Shown here: in pieces, positions 49,494 through 61,469 of the stretch
How positions within the stretch are numbered: position 1 is the first letter of the stretch
Layout: each line of letters opens with the position of its first letter
Assembly: GCA_036429605.1 (NCBI GenBank)
Contig: JAVFKD010000016.1
Location: 62,001 to 126,000 of the forward strand
Length of the DNA: 64,000 nt
Origin: Cladobotryum mycophilum
Taxonomy: Eukaryota > Ascomycota > Sordariomycetes > Hypocreales > Hypocreaceae
Direction of reading: 5' to 3'
Made by a program: the position numbers and the translations under genes
The notes under the pieces: model-generated
Told to the model about the DNA's origin: nothing
The model's input: the letters and a program-made list of their open reading frames with translations, nothing else
Database searches by the model: none

Positions 49494-51166
49494 AAGGGAG
49501 CTGTGGTGATGTAGCGTGTTGAGGGGGAGAAGTTATTGCAGTAGACTGATCAATTGAGTCTAAATCGTTTGCCCGTTTGTGACGAGGGGGCTTCGCTGGG
49601 TGAACCTTATTTAAAAGGTCCCTGGGGGGGTTCTTTGAACAACTAGGCGAAATCTTGTTCGGCAGTAGAGCTACGTTAGTCGAACAAGGGAAGACGAAGA
49701 AGAAGACGTTTTGATATTAAACTATAAAAGCCGGCTTAAGATGGGGCAATGGGCGTGTATATGTGAGATGGGAGGAGAGATGAGCACAATGGGAGGAGGT
49801 GATATATATCAAAACCGGTATAGAAAAGTTGATGGAACACAGGAAGATGACGATGCAGATGGCCGATGTCCTTAATCTTATAGGATCTGCCAAAAAAAGA
49901 TTGGCCACCGACGACGGCACCCTCCCACCTCCCACCTCCCACCTAGCACCAGCACACCCACGGCCTTGGACGGAAAGCCGGGAGGCGGAAAAAAAGCCAA
50001 GCCAAGCCATCGTCGTTTAAAGCCCATACATACGTCGGTCGGACAGACATCGCCAATGAACCTGGCCGTCCGGGACCCCTACCAGCAATCAAAAGTGACG
50101 TCTCCACAAAAACCCGAGCCAGGCCGGTTCTCCAATTACACCCACCGCAGACAGGCTCGATTGGGTTTGGGGAACCCATGGCATGCATCAGGGGAGAGGG
50201 GAGCGCCGCACGACTTCAAGATAAGGCGGTCGTAATAGCGTCACGTGGCACCCCGCAAAATGAAAGGGCCTCCGAGAGTAGCCGCAATGTGACATTTGGG
50301 AGAGACAAAAAAGAAGGGCTTGCGAAATTGAGACAAACCCATGGATCTCCTAGCGAACCCCCACGCGCGCCTTGGCTTGACGAATGGGGCAGTTTGAATC
50401 TCCGACCATCTGCTTGGCTGCGGCACTGGAACAGCTCCGATACGGTGATGATGATAAATAATATGTGGTGGTTGGAGGGAAATAACTGCACTCTGAGAGC
50501 GTAAGCAGAACCAAGTAAAAAAAGGGAGGGCGTCCTCGTGACCTGCCAACCCCGAGCTTGCCCTACGCTGCGTTGTCTTGCCCCCTCCCCTCTCTCACTC
50601 TCTCCCTCGCATTGCCTTCTTTTGGCATTCCCTAACGATGCAATATTCAGCGATAGGCGAAGATAGCGCCCCAAACATGTTTGCATTCCTGCTGAGGGGG
50701 GACCATCTCTATTGGCCACCTTTGTTTCCTCCTTTGCTTGCATGCATGCATCCCACGAATCCCGCATCATTGGAAACCAATGCAGAATAGATTTGCATGC
50801 AGCTCCCGCCCTCCGAGTTCAGCCAGCCAGTACATTTCCTTTGGAACTAACGTTATCAGTGATGTGATATGATATGATGATGCGGCCAGCGCCGGAAGTT
50901 GGTGTTTGTGCGCACGATGCGTAGACGATTTGTATGACGTCGGCCTTGATATCGGAGCTGGACACACCTTGATAAAAAGAAAGAAAAAAAGTAACAACCC
51001 CCACTCGGCAGATACTGTAGTGGCCTATGTGCTCACGGCACGGTGGGAAGAAGGGGGAAAAACACCGAGCATTACCCACTGAAAAAAACAATTGGTATTA
51101 ATAAACCACTCTTGGCAAGGGTTGGTTGTGTGTTGGTTTCACTCTTGAGTCTGGGCTTTTGCCTTG
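49494..51166. other. Intergenic region upstream of proline dehydrogenase
   Basis: No gene supported. Overlapping frames at 50178-50770 on both strands have no family. It holds the promoter of the proline dehydrogenase gene and the 3' flank of the Tim17/22/23-type gene. Confidence 0.5.
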
Positions 51167-52029
51167 TCACTCCTGTTCGCGTGACCCAGCGGTGGTGCCA
51201 GGGCCAGAGCCAAAGCGACGTCGGATGTTTTCGACATAGCCAATCGGTCTGCCGCGGGCTAAGCCGACCAAGTCTTGGACGCCTCCATATGCGAAACCAA
51301 AGAACAGCCCATATTTGGCCGTTCGTGCGGCAGTAGAAAGGGAAAATCGATCTAAAAATGAAAGTCAATGGCCGAAGTTCGGCGCCCCAAGATTAGCCAA
51401 TGGTTTTGTCTCCACCATGCATTGCATAATGAGAAGATCATGGCAGCCGATGAAAGCCATGAGTACTAAAAGAGAGGAAACAAAGGGAAGAGAAAAAAAA
51501 GAAAGGGCGTTGCTGTTCAAGGTAGGGTAACGAACGGCATAGCCGAAGGGGGAACAAATCAAACTGAGTCAAACTTACGCCATAATGAGAATGCTCCAGC
51601 CACTGTCAGAGTAGCAACAACGGTCGAGAACATATCGCTGCTCCCCCTATAGCGGTCCACCGTGCTCTCCAAGGACAAAGCAACCAGGCTCCAGAAACTG
51701 GTCTTGGTCCCCATGCGGAATCCTTCTCGAATCCCCCCATTCATCGCATGGTAATTCTTCGTCTTGTGGTAGAGGTACCATCCTGCCGTCGTGTCGGGCA
51801 TTTTGTGCGCATGCTCTGCCCGGAACCGCAGCTGGGCCATTTGCCCGCCCTGCACAGAGCCAAGCGAGAAACCCACAATGCCAGAGGCTACGGACCCGAG
51901 GAGCAGCCTGGTGGGTGTCATGGTCGAGAGTCGAGGGTGCGACTCTGCAGGAAACGTAGGCTGCTGATGCGGCAGGGCCAGAGTCCCCCTCCCGGTTGGA
52001 AAAGCTTCCTCGCTTGGCAGTATCGCCAT
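51167..52029 (-). CDS. Tim17/Tim22/Tim23-family membrane protein
   Basis: A 211-residue protein, probably mitochondrial, in two exons (52029-51579 and 51351-51167) separated by a 227-base intron. The first exon has MTPTRLLLGSVASGIVGFSLGSVQGGQM, a glycine-rich helix like those of Tim17/22/23 proteins, and TKTSFWSLVALSLESTVDRYRG, which matches the family's second conserved block. The second exon adds TAKYGLFFGFAYGGVQDLVG, another GxxxG-type helix, and a basic tail. Reading through the donor gives only RKFDSV and loses that helix, so the spliced form is preferred. It is not canonical Tim17, Tim22 or Tim23; it looks like a fungal paralogue group whose role I do not know. The Met at 52029 is preferred to an upstream in-frame Met at 52095. 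Confidence 0.78.
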
Positions 52030-52408
52030 GATGAATGATGATGATGATGATGTGATTGATTGAGGCGAATTGTGTGATGACCTTGGGCGGGCCAATCTTT
52101 CAACAATTGAGTCAATGAATCATATGGCACTTGAACCGTCTTCCGAATGTCAAAAGGAACGTAGGAGTGTTGTCAATGGCGTATTGGAGCTCATAATGCC
52201 TCTCTTGCGATTATGGCACCTCATCTGGTGATAGCTAGACTTCTTCATCTATACCGTATTAAGAAGATTTAGTATACTGTATGCTCGCACCGTACTCACG
52301 ACGTCACGTGCTTACGCGTGCAGCAACGAAACGCGGGGCGCTTGAGATCTTTTGGCGGGGCATATCCTCGACTCTGCCTCGGTCACATCAAGCAACAGCT
52401 CTGCAGTC
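52030..52408. other. Divergent promoter region
   Basis: Holds the shared promoter of the Tim17/22/23-type gene (minus) and the 136-residue gene (plus). A (TGA)n run near 52030-52050 precedes the former. Nothing else recognised. Confidence 0.6.
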
Positions 52409-52879
52409 ATGGTACGTAGAGGTTCATAAACTCATTGCTCTACGCCTTCAAAAACTAATGTATTCCCAAAGGACGTCGACGACGCTCACATCTCCGTGCG
52501 CTTCAAGCACGGAATCCACACCATCTTCATCTTCATCGACTCCCTCGCGCCCTTCTCATCCGTCACAGAGGAGCTTCTAGAACTCGTAAGAGAACGCTAC
52601 CCAGACGGCTTGACCAAATCAGCATCATCCCCCGAGACAACCCCCATACCGGAGTCGGCCAACGTGGTGTATGGAGTGCTCGCTGTGCAGAATGATGCCT
52701 CCAAAGGATGGAAGAAGCTGAAGGTTGGCGAACGCGGGGAGAATACGCCAACCAGGTGTGGACTCAAGAACAACAGCATCGTTGCATTTACATTTGTGGA
52801 GGATGAGGATGAGGACGACGTTGAGTTTGAGGTCGAGTGGCCCCAGGAAGATGAAGAGATGTATGAGCAGGCTGCGTAG
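52409..52879 (+). CDS. Conserved small protein, first exon is only the start codon
   Basis: A 136-residue acidic protein of unknown role. The best model places the ATG alone in exon 1 (52409-52411), followed at once by GTACGT, a CTAAT branch site and an AAAG acceptor, and resumes at 52472 with DVDDAHISVRFKHGIHTIF. This fits better than internal starts because the residues just after the acceptor look conserved and the frame there is open. The body has a ubiquitin-like length and an early hydrophobic strand (HTIFIFIDSLAPFSSVTEEL) and ends in an acidic tail (EDEDEDDVEFEVEW). No domain is assigned with confidence. It is likely soluble. Confidence 0.75.
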
Positions 52880-53051
52880 CCGAGCGATGGGTGAATAACA
52901 CTCTCAAGTTACAGCTATGATGCCATCCCGTGTGCGGGAGTATGAAAGCCTGGCGCTAAGTAGGCATCAAGACAAGTGCATTGGCTATCTAAACATTACG
53001 TATTGCTGGCATCGCTGCTGGTCAAGTCTACTAACTGGATATCGTACAAGT

Positions 53052-54515
53052 TCATGCGCTAGCGCCAATGGATTCCATCGTTCCAAGATTCGCACTAGGC
53101 ATTTTCTTCAGCTTATTATCACATACATCCTCAGTCTCCCGTTTGCGCTTTTGGAGGGTAGAACATGGTGTGCCAGAGGCAAATGTCTTACGGATTGCCA
53201 ATCTTGTCTGTATTGAGGCGGGAATTTGATCTATCCCACGACCTGGACAATGCAAAGTCATCTCGACTCTTAGTCGTTGCTGGAGAGTCTCAAATGGTTG
53301 AAAAGGCAATGTCCAATGCTCAATCATGAGGCCTGTCGGGACTGCTGGATCAAAACTTGGTTTATCAAATCTCTTAAGAAAATTGGATGAAATTTTAGCA
53401 CTGTAAAGATGAATTGCTTCCTGGTCGGTGACACGTGTCACAATGAGGATTGACTACAAATGTTAGTGACGAATCTGCGACACGATTTGCTACTGTGACA
53501 AAATGAAAACCAGCCCACGAACCTTGTAATTTAGCTGCCCATCCAATAGTGCAGAATCGCTGGGACCCGAGTTTGATGTTGAACGACGTTGTTGTGCCTG
53601 AGCAACAGCTATCAAGACGGCTGCGATATATGGATCCTCGGTCCATTCCTTTGGCTCCAAGCGCGCCAGCTTTTTCCCGTATAATCTGGAGACCTGGGGG
53701 TTGTTGTTCATGTAAGGGTGCCAACGACGCACACGATGCTCTTTTATTCGGTGTGTTTGGACATCTGCATAATTCAAGTAGGCAAATCTAGGTTCGGGGG
53801 TTGTCTTGGAGCCTACGCCTACAGCGCTGCGCAAGGCGAAGAGGGAGCAGGTAAGTCGATCAACACGACGCCCGTCAAAACGAAATGCTATGTTGTCTCT
53901 GCAATTTTGTTTAAAAAAAATAGATGAGTATTAAGCCGAGTATTGGGTATTGAAGACAGTCGCTTACCCTGCCTTTGTAAATAAACTATCATCGTGCGCA
54001 ACAAGACATCTAAAGGTGGCATGCGCGCAGGGGGCGTTCGGTGGACGGCAGAGATCTTTTGCTCGTCGTAGAGGGCTGTCCCACTTTTGAGCGAGGGTTT
54101 TTTCGGGGACTTCTTCGAGCTGCTTCTCGCTGTCGCTCAACCCACCAGAGGAGGGAGAAGGTGTGGGTAGTGATGTTTCAATCGATGCATCGCTGGAGTC
54201 AACATCCTGGAAGCAGCAAGAAAGGAGTTCGAGTTGGCGCGAGGTCCATAGTGGCGGTCGAACAAATAACCGCTGACGGGGGTAAAGTCGATCAATTTGG
54301 TTGAGTGACAAAGACCCAAAATCTATATGCTCATGCTTCATGGTTTCGCTCGGTGGTTTGAATAAGGACAATGTGATGGATGAAGGGGCATCGTGACAAC
54401 CAATGTTTGTTATGGAGTGAGCGTAAGCGTGAATTGTCAATGTCGATGCGAATGCGCCTGGAATTTCGGAAGCGAGAGACGGGCCGGGGGAGACTTGCAG
54501 TTGGGCCAGTGACAT
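53052..54515 (-). CDS. Conserved hypothetical protein (441 aa)
   Basis: Three exons, 54515-53968, 53898-53523 and 53453-53052, with canonical GT-AG introns give an open 441-residue frame. No domain is recognised. Conserved-looking blocks are FRFDGRRVDRLTCSLFALRS, ADVQTHRIKEHRVRRWHPYM, LARLEPKEWTEDPYIAAVLI and, in exon 3, HLYSAKISSNFLKRFDKPSF. The C-terminus is basic, like a nuclear signal (LQKRKRETEDVCDNKLKK). The frame is continuous through three exons, which argues that it is a real gene. It converges on the 136-residue gene. Confidence 0.72.
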
Positions 54516-55148
54516 ACATAGTCGAAGTCAATTAAGGAAATGTCCAGACCCACTTATGCAAGCTGATAAGATAAGACGGGGTACGGAGCTACCACCGGGT
54601 ACTAGGTACCCAGTTGTATTAAACAACTCAAGTTTCTCAACTCTAGAAATAGAAATGACTTACCTGTACCGAGTAACGTGAATTGGTACGATTACATTAT
54701 CCTTCAAGCAATATTGGAAATATACGCATGTGTTAGTCTCTTGTGATATGCTTAGACGTATTATTTATCTACCAATTGCAACTGTTCTCTTAGCGCTGTA
54801 CCCGCTATTGCTTCCCTAGTAGGTACTCTACACTTACACTGAGGTACTCCGTACTATAGGTAGGAAGGTCTGCATCATCTGAGACAATCACCAACAACCA
54901 ACAACACTTCTTACTTACAGAGCAGGAACGCCTGAATTCTGCCTAGATGTATGTAGTTCGCGCAGAAAGAGGGCTTTCTTTCCCCTCTTTTAATATAAAT
55001 TCCCTCTGTTTCTATCATTGGTCTGAATTTCTCAAACCTCTCGTTATTACCCAAATCCCCGATTGTTTCTCTTGTTACTCTCTGTTGCCCGCTGTTGCTC
55101 CATTACTCCTTCCCTACTTTTAACCCCTACCCTATAGAGCTCATCAGT
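54516..55148. other. Divergent promoter region
   Basis: No gene supported. AT-rich with repeated GGTACT/AGTACC-like words near 54596-54610 and 54820-54865, and a pyrimidine-rich leader before 55149. Confidence 0.55.
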
Positions 55149-56403
55149 ATGTCGGAATCATCGTACTTCACTCAAGTTACCTCTGAATCCGCTTTTCGCT
55201 CCCAACTTCCCCAGGAGGCCCCGGACTTTGGGTATCTCTTCAAAGTCGGTGCAAGCAGTTGGAGTCGGCAACACCTTCTTGCCTGCCGCGTCATTTGTCG
55301 CCCTCGCCGGGGGATTGTCTTACCTCTTGTCGCTAACTACAACACATTCTCAGGGAACCAACAATGGCCGATGGAGATGCAGCGTTTTATTAACGGCCCC
55401 CAGATTGATCACAGGAACCGTAGCGAGCATTTTCTTGTTAGACAGTACGGGGCCTCACTAGGACAGGTCTGGGCAGCGTTGGGGAAGTTTATGCCTCTTA
55501 CCACAGACCAGGGAGGTGAAGAGGAACAAGGAGGTGAAGAGGCTGATGATGATGGGGACGAACGAATGGAAGGTTCTGATGATGATCGAGGCCAAAGAAC
55601 ATCAAAGCGAACGAGACGAAACACCATCCAGGAGAACTTTATTGATCCCACCACAGCCCACTTTGGCTCAAGCAGCCCCATTGGCAGCCCTTCAGATGAA
55701 CAGAGCTCAAAAGGATCCTCTGCGGGATATGTCGCTTCGGAGGGTCATTCACAGCGCAATGCCCCAACTGAGGACATAACACTGCGTCTGGCAACATGCG
55801 TTATTAGGCATATCTTATTCTTTGCACCGCCCCAAGACTCCAGCGAATTGCCTCTTGTGGTTGAGTATCGTGATGCCAAGAGAGCCATCTCTGTACCGGC
55901 AACAAAAGAGTTAAAGATCTCAGCAACGGACGATGGCGGACTTTATCTTTGGAATGACAATGATAATATGATCCAGCAACCAACATTGGCCATCCTTGAA
56001 ACCAAGAAAAGATTCCATCGCGTTGACGACGGTCGACCGGTAATTGTGGACGAGTGCTTGGCACAAATGACTGGCGAAGCCTTGGCCGTTAGGCTCGCGG
56101 AACGTTCGCCTGATTCATTTGGAGACAACAGGTACGTTTAGCCCTCAAATATAAGTATTGTTTACTAACTCGATGTTCCCAAGTCATGTTTTCATAATTC
56201 ATCCTACCCAGAACTTCATTTGTTTTCTGCAATTTGATATTAGCAACAAGTACCTTGACAACATTGCAACTGGCAATCAGACAGAGTTTATTAATGTTCA
56301 TGTGACGCCTTGGTATGATCTACATGATGCACGCGGAAGGAAGCAGATTGTAGCCAATCTGTGCAGTATCATGGCTTGGTCACAGCCATCAAGCCTCAAC
56401 TAA
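55149..56403 (+). CDS. Conserved hypothetical protein (400 aa), acidic linker
   Basis: Two exons, 55149-56131 and 56184-56403, give 400 residues. The N-terminal part is globular (FRSQLPQEAPDFGYLF). A strongly acidic, Gly/Asp-rich linker follows (about residues 124-150), then a basic patch (TSKRTRR) and a Ser-rich stretch. The C-terminal half is globular with TLAILETKKRFHRVDDGRP and VIVDECLAQMTGEALAVRL, a Glu-x-Lys arrangement that vaguely recalls PD-(D/E)xK nucleases; this is a suggestion, not an assignment. The second exon ends AWSQPSSLN. Met 55149 is preferred to the in-frame Met at 55095. In fungi such proteins occur in variable lineage-specific families. Confidence 0.74.
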
Positions 56404-57211
56404 GAGAGGGATTCTTTTTTAAAAGTCACAAACGTGTCTGACTTGGAGAATTAGCTTAGAATTTGAACCGTGTCCCTCTTGCCCTGCGTTCCCCAAATTG
56501 CCGGAAATTGCCGGAAGTTCCTCGTGTTTCTCGCCATTTCCACTGTCGCCCTCCATCGCCAACGTTCCTCTACATTTCTCACTTGTGTGAATGGCTGCAT
56601 CACCACAAAACCTGATTCCAATAGCCGAATGTGTATTTCATCTTAATGACTTCTTTATTAGCTCGTTTTATGCCTTTCACGCCATCTACATCATGGTACT
56701 GTCATTATAGGATATAATGAATGATGATTATGGCTAACAAATCTAATGGTAATCTTCATCTATAAAAACGAGAGGGGGTATTGTAAATGAATGCTTACTT
56801 AGACTTACACCGACTATAGAGGGAGATAAATCTTCCTCATTAAAGCGTCATTGCTGCAATCACTCGTTGATCCCCCACGGTGGGTGGCGTTCTTAGCCGA
56901 GCAAGCAAGGGGGAACTGTAGTTGGACTATAATACTGATGAGTGTCGGCGTATCCTTGAGGTATCTTAGTTCGAGCACCGTGATCACCGGTTCTTGGCAT
57001 ACGATATGTTTAAGGTTAGACTCATTCAGATGTAACCATTGGTCCTTAACAATGGGGCACGGCTCGTTGCATGGCTCAGGTTGTTGCCACATTATTCCTA
57101 AGGTGAAATGTAACAGTAATGTTAAATAGCCTAAGTGCAATGCATTCGAAGGGATTAAATATCTGAGATAGTTGCTCCCATTAATTGGTCATATGGAGAC
57201 CTAAACATAAT
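56404..57211. other. Convergent intergenic region
   Basis: AT-rich stretch with no supported gene. Frames at 56814-57140 on both strands mirror each other and carry no domain. Confidence 0.55.
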
Positions 57212-58270
57212 TTAAAAACTCCCTACTTTCCTCAGATTTCTAATTACATCAATTGCCCCAGGCGTTTCAGCCCATGCAGGCCAATTATAACCGACGGTTA
57301 GATAGGCCTCCTCCTTTGACCCTAGCGAGTACATACTAGGCCTATCGGCCATGGTAGCAGCAGGATTGTTAAGCATTGCCGGCCAGTAGTGCGGGTTGGA
57401 TAGTGTGACGGCCTGGTATAATTCCTTGATCTGAGCTTTGACTGTTTCAATGTGGTGGCTGAGCTCTTCTGGAGTGCTTCGGACAAGGTGAGAATGCGAC
57501 TTGACGATACTGCCTGGCATTTGATCACGAATGGTGTCGATAATCTCCTGTGTCATCGTTTCTTGGAACGCCCTGGTTGCGTTCTGGAGGGTCTGCAGGT
57601 CGAGAAGAACTCGCACCTTGATGAGCGTCACTGCGATGGAATGGCTCACATCGAGAAAGTCCCTGTTTGCCCAAGCTCCAACCGACTCGAGAAAATTGGC
57701 ATCCTTGACATCCAGAAAAGGTAGATCCATGTTGCCCCAGTTATAACGCGGATTCCGTCCGCTGGTTGCGTACCATTTCATAAAGTCATAGGCCTCCTGG
57801 TCTCTGCCCAGACGAATGTACAGAGCTGGAATTTGGCTCCGGACGCCCATGTTATCAGAGCGAGACAATCGGATCATGTCTACGAGATGATCCAGCGCAA
57901 TCTGCACGGCTTTCGCATATCCACCAGCAGGAGCAAAGTATTCGAGTGTTGTATCCACCACCCCAAGACGCGCTCTCATATACGGACGTGTCTCATGAAT
58001 GCCCCAGAAGCGGCCCACTCCTGTCTCAAAGATGTTATCTGGAGTAAACATGTCGGCAGGAAGATTGCGCAGAGCTGTTTCCTCCTTGTCTGCCTGTCTG
58101 AGTGCCCTCCGAACTGCCACACAGCCCTCCTTGTGCCTTGCTCGATCGGATATCTGGTGCTCCTGTCTACAGTAGCAGACGACCTTGCACCCCGAGCACC
58201 GTAGGAGACCAACCTTTTTCTGGCAGACTTCGCAAGCCTGTCCCTTGAGGCTAGGAGACGTGGAGGACAT
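57212..58270 (-). CDS. MYND-type zinc-finger protein
   Basis: A single-exon 352-residue protein. The N-terminal MYND finger is CEVCQKKVGLLRCSGCKVV followed by CYCRQEHQ and HKEGC, all zinc ligands present. The rest is mostly helical (residues about 60-350) with no second known domain; blocks such as ALYIRLGRDQEAYDFMKWYA read like helical repeats. MYND fingers mediate protein interaction; fungal members of this shape are numerous and mostly uncharacterised. The frame is fully open and the start is the first Met. Confidence 0.9.
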   Translation of the reverse strand: MSSTSPSLKGQACEVCQKKVGLLRCSGCKVVCYCRQEHQISDRARHKEGCVAVRRALRQADKEETALRNLPADMFTPDNIFETGVGRFWGIHETRPYMRARLGVVDTTLEYFAPAGGYAKAVQIALDHLVDMIRLSRSDNMGVRSQIPALYIRLGRDQEAYDFMKWYATSGRNPRYNWGNMDLPFLDVKDANFLESVGAWANRDFLDVSHSIAVTLIKVRVLLDLQTLQNATRAFQETMTQEIIDTIRDQMPGSIVKSHSHLVRSTPEELSHHIETVKAQIKELYQAVTLSNPHYWPAMLNNPAATMADRPSMYSLGSKEEAYLTVGYNWPAWAETPGAIDVIRNLRKVGSF

Positions 58271-58779
58271 GGCGAAGGGCGGAGAATGTAAGCGACGTGG
58301 AGAGGGAGACTGCCAATGAGTCGCGATGAGATGTCTCGACGTTACAACGATGGAAGATGGCGTGAATGGAGAGTCAATGGGGCGCTGAGATCAAGAAGAT
58401 GGTGCAAGATGGTTGGTTGGAAACGATTCGGTGGGGCTCAGACTTTACGTAGGACGGCTGGAGGTCTCTGAGATAGGTAATAGTGATTGAGTGAAGTGTT
58501 CAACTGCCCGATTGGGGTAATAAAATAACACAGAGTGTTTTGATGCTCTTGATGCAGATGTGTAAGTGTGTTCCAGGTTGTGGCTTATACATATGAGTTC
58601 AGTTTTCTTTTTAGGGGGTTTATAGGGGGAATCTCATCACAGAGTCGGCGGGGGGCTGGCGTTGCTCCGAAGCCTTCCCCAACAGCCGCGAGTTCGAAGA
58701 CGGAAACACCCATAGAAAAAGAAAATAGTACATCGGTTAGATTAATTATGGGTAGATAATATATGTATATGCAATAATA
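58271..58779. other. Intergenic region
   Basis: Promoter of the MYND gene and 3' flank of the acyltransferase gene; nothing else recognised. Confidence 0.6.
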
Positions 58780-60621
58780 TTAATTAGCAAATGTTGACAT
58801 AATTTGTGCAATCTCGTTTAAATATGTGACCATATCTTGCTTTTCATAGTATCCTCCGTTGTAATCTATAGAAAGACGGATGCAGTCTCGCCAGCTGGAT
58901 AGACGAACAGACCTGCATTTAATTTAAATGTTAGAGTCACAGTCTTTCTTTAGATAGTAGTTTCATGGTAGTAATGCAGAAGACGTACACTGTGGATGAT
59001 GACTGGTTTGAGAAGAAGTAGATGTCATCCACGTCAATGGCCTTCTCATTAGATTCAGACAATAGTTCACGAGGAACCCAGCGTTCATTGATTCCATCAC
59101 TTGTAAATACCTGATGATTGTTAGCAATGAATGGACTATAGTAAAAAGAGGGCGATTTCTTATTCGTTTATAACTTACCGGACTTTCCACTTGGGGTACA
59201 GGTGTAGGTTTCGTGTTCCTATAACTCAAAAGATTAACAAATGAACAAAGCAAGTAGGGGAAATCTCAAGGTGGCATACATGGCTGCCAACACTGCTCCA
59301 AATTCCATGACTGGAACCGACATGGATAGCTTACAAGGGGTGGCCAAGTTGCTCGTAAAGGAATCTCTCGCAAGTTGTGTCGCCTTTTCGAGCTTTTCGT
59401 AGATTTCGCTTTTGCTGGATGTGTCGCTGATGGCTAGTTGATCAATGTTTTCGAATAAGAGAATAGCCGGTGCTTGGCAAGAGGCGATATAGAGCTTTTC
59501 GCCTTTTTTATACTCTTTCAGATACCGTCGGCCGTTTATGACGGATATGGTGCTGACAATGGCCCCGTTTGGTGTACCGTCGGCTTTCATCAGAGCCAAT
59601 AATACTGCGGCCATGGCTAGATGTGTGATGGTATGTCCAGGTTGAAGACGAGTGGCAATACCGGAGAGAATCGATTGGCTTTCATCCTTGGTGAAAGTAT
59701 GGAAGTCTGTCTGCGGCGTTCCTAGTTTTGACTGCCGTGGCTTCAAACCTATGTTGCTCTGAGAATAATTAATGCACAGTCCTCATATGAAAGACACATG
59801 TCTCTTCAAGAGAGTAATATTGAGTAAGTTACCTTCTTTTTCATAAGCGCCATGTGGTCATGTACTGTGCGATCGAATGTGGAACCAGATAAATCTTGTT
59901 CAGAATCCATCAATGCCACAAAAGCGGGAGGTAGATTGCTGATGCTCTGCTTCCAGTCAATGTCCTCGTTTGTGTCGGTCGGAACACTGCATATCTGAGA
60001 TGCAAGGTTTTGAAAGAGCATCGCCACAATTTGTCGGGAGGCAATGCCATCAAATAGACAGTGATTGAATCGGAAGAGATAATGCACCTCGGAGTCTCCC
60101 AAGGCGGCATCCAATCCGGAAACAGACGCAGATATGTACACCATAACAGCGTGGCTTTTGGGTTTAGCGCCAGAGAACTGTTTCTTCTCGTCCTCGACTC
60201 GATCTCGCATGTCCATGAGCGTACGTGAACTCGCCTCCGCACTCACGACACCAGCTGCCCAGCGGCGCGCTTCGTCCATATCTGCTGGGGCTCGATATTG
60301 AAGCATACATTTCCCTTGTTTATCCCATGAGAGACTCACAGCTACTTGCGGCTGCGACGCTCGGAGCTGCACCAGTGAAGACTGTGTCATGTGCTCTAGG
60401 TCACCGAGTGTGAGAGTCTTGGGTGACGCAGGCAAAGTGTGGAGGCGAACAGTAGCCGCAATAAAGAGGTCATTCTCGCCACGCCTGTTGCTTGCTTCGA
60501 TGCCAAACATGGCCTCGGCCGCACAGGCTCGGCGTACTCGTAGTGCTGCATCTTTGGGAGATGATCGCCAGCGATATTCATCAACCTTGATGGGGGGCAT
60601 GCTTCTTACACGGGAAGCCAT
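58780..60621 (-). CDS. Tri3-like O-acyltransferase (BAHD/condensation-type fold)
   Basis: Transfers an acyl group, usually acetyl from acetyl-CoA, to a hydroxyl of a secondary metabolite. Five exons, 60621-59833, 59758-59280, 59218-59179, 59110-58989 and 58912-58780, give an open 520-residue frame, the usual length of trichothecene 15-O-acetyltransferase-like proteins. The catalytic HxxxD motif is His187-Asp191 in FRFNHCLFDG. A conserved opening (VDEYRWRS, then ACAAEAMFGIEASN) and the later block TRLQPGHTITHLAMAAVLLA support the family. The C-terminus is short and lacks an obvious DFGWG motif. The next gene, on the same strand 848 bases upstream, is an O-methyltransferase, so the pair may act together. 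Met 60621 is preferred to an upstream in-frame Met at 60714. Confidence 0.88.
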
Positions 60622-61469
60622 GGCTGTAGGAGAGAAATTTGCCTGAATGTGTAGGAAAAAGAAGTATACAAGATTGGCATAGAATTCGTGAGAAACTGCA
60701 AAGGTTGCGGTCAAATGAGAGGCTCTGTTTACAGCGTAGATTTAAACCGCCTTTTCACTATTTGGTACGAACATTAGATGAAGACACTGCTCTGCAGCCT
60801 CTACTTATTCCCTAAGTAACACTGTGCTGTGGATGCTCACTGACTGCTTCTAGAAATATGGGCTCTAGGGCTCCGTAAAGGCTTAGTAGTCATTGCATCT
60901 GTAAGGAGCTGAAACCTATAGACACCGCGGTGTAATGCTATTAATGCTAGAAGACAAAGTACTTCAAGGTACGTGCAGTCAGATTAGATTGTAAGCACTA
61001 GAGTTTGATATGTTGCAGTAAGAGCCTCCTTTCGATCTTCATATGCATTGACATGACTTAGATCCTAGCTTGGAGTGTTCGCGCCGTTCACCGCCACCAT
61101 CACCAAACAAGAAATCTGTGAATCTAAACTTACGGTGAAACTGCTATACTAAGCTAAAAAGAGGGTCTATAAGGCTGAGTTGGAAGATCTCAGCGATCTA
61201 CGAATGTCAGAAGTTAGAGTCATGATATCAGATTAAGGCTATCTAGCAGTTAGATGATTGTGCGAGTAAATGGTGATTTCTAGAGAAAAGACTGCTCTTC
61301 AAAGATCAATAAACCTGATCATTGCCTTCTTAAAGTAGCTATCCGATTGTTTCTCTTGCATTGTGATCTTTTTTTTCACTCAGCGTAATTGGGCCTTTGC
61401 CTTCCGTTTCTGTCTGCCACCTTTGACTCTGATACGGTAAGTCTACATGTAATTATACTAAAATAATGT
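60622..61469. other. Intergenic region between acyltransferase and methyltransferase
   Basis: No gene supported. AT-rich; promoter of the acyltransferase and 3' flank of the methyltransferase. Confidence 0.6.
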
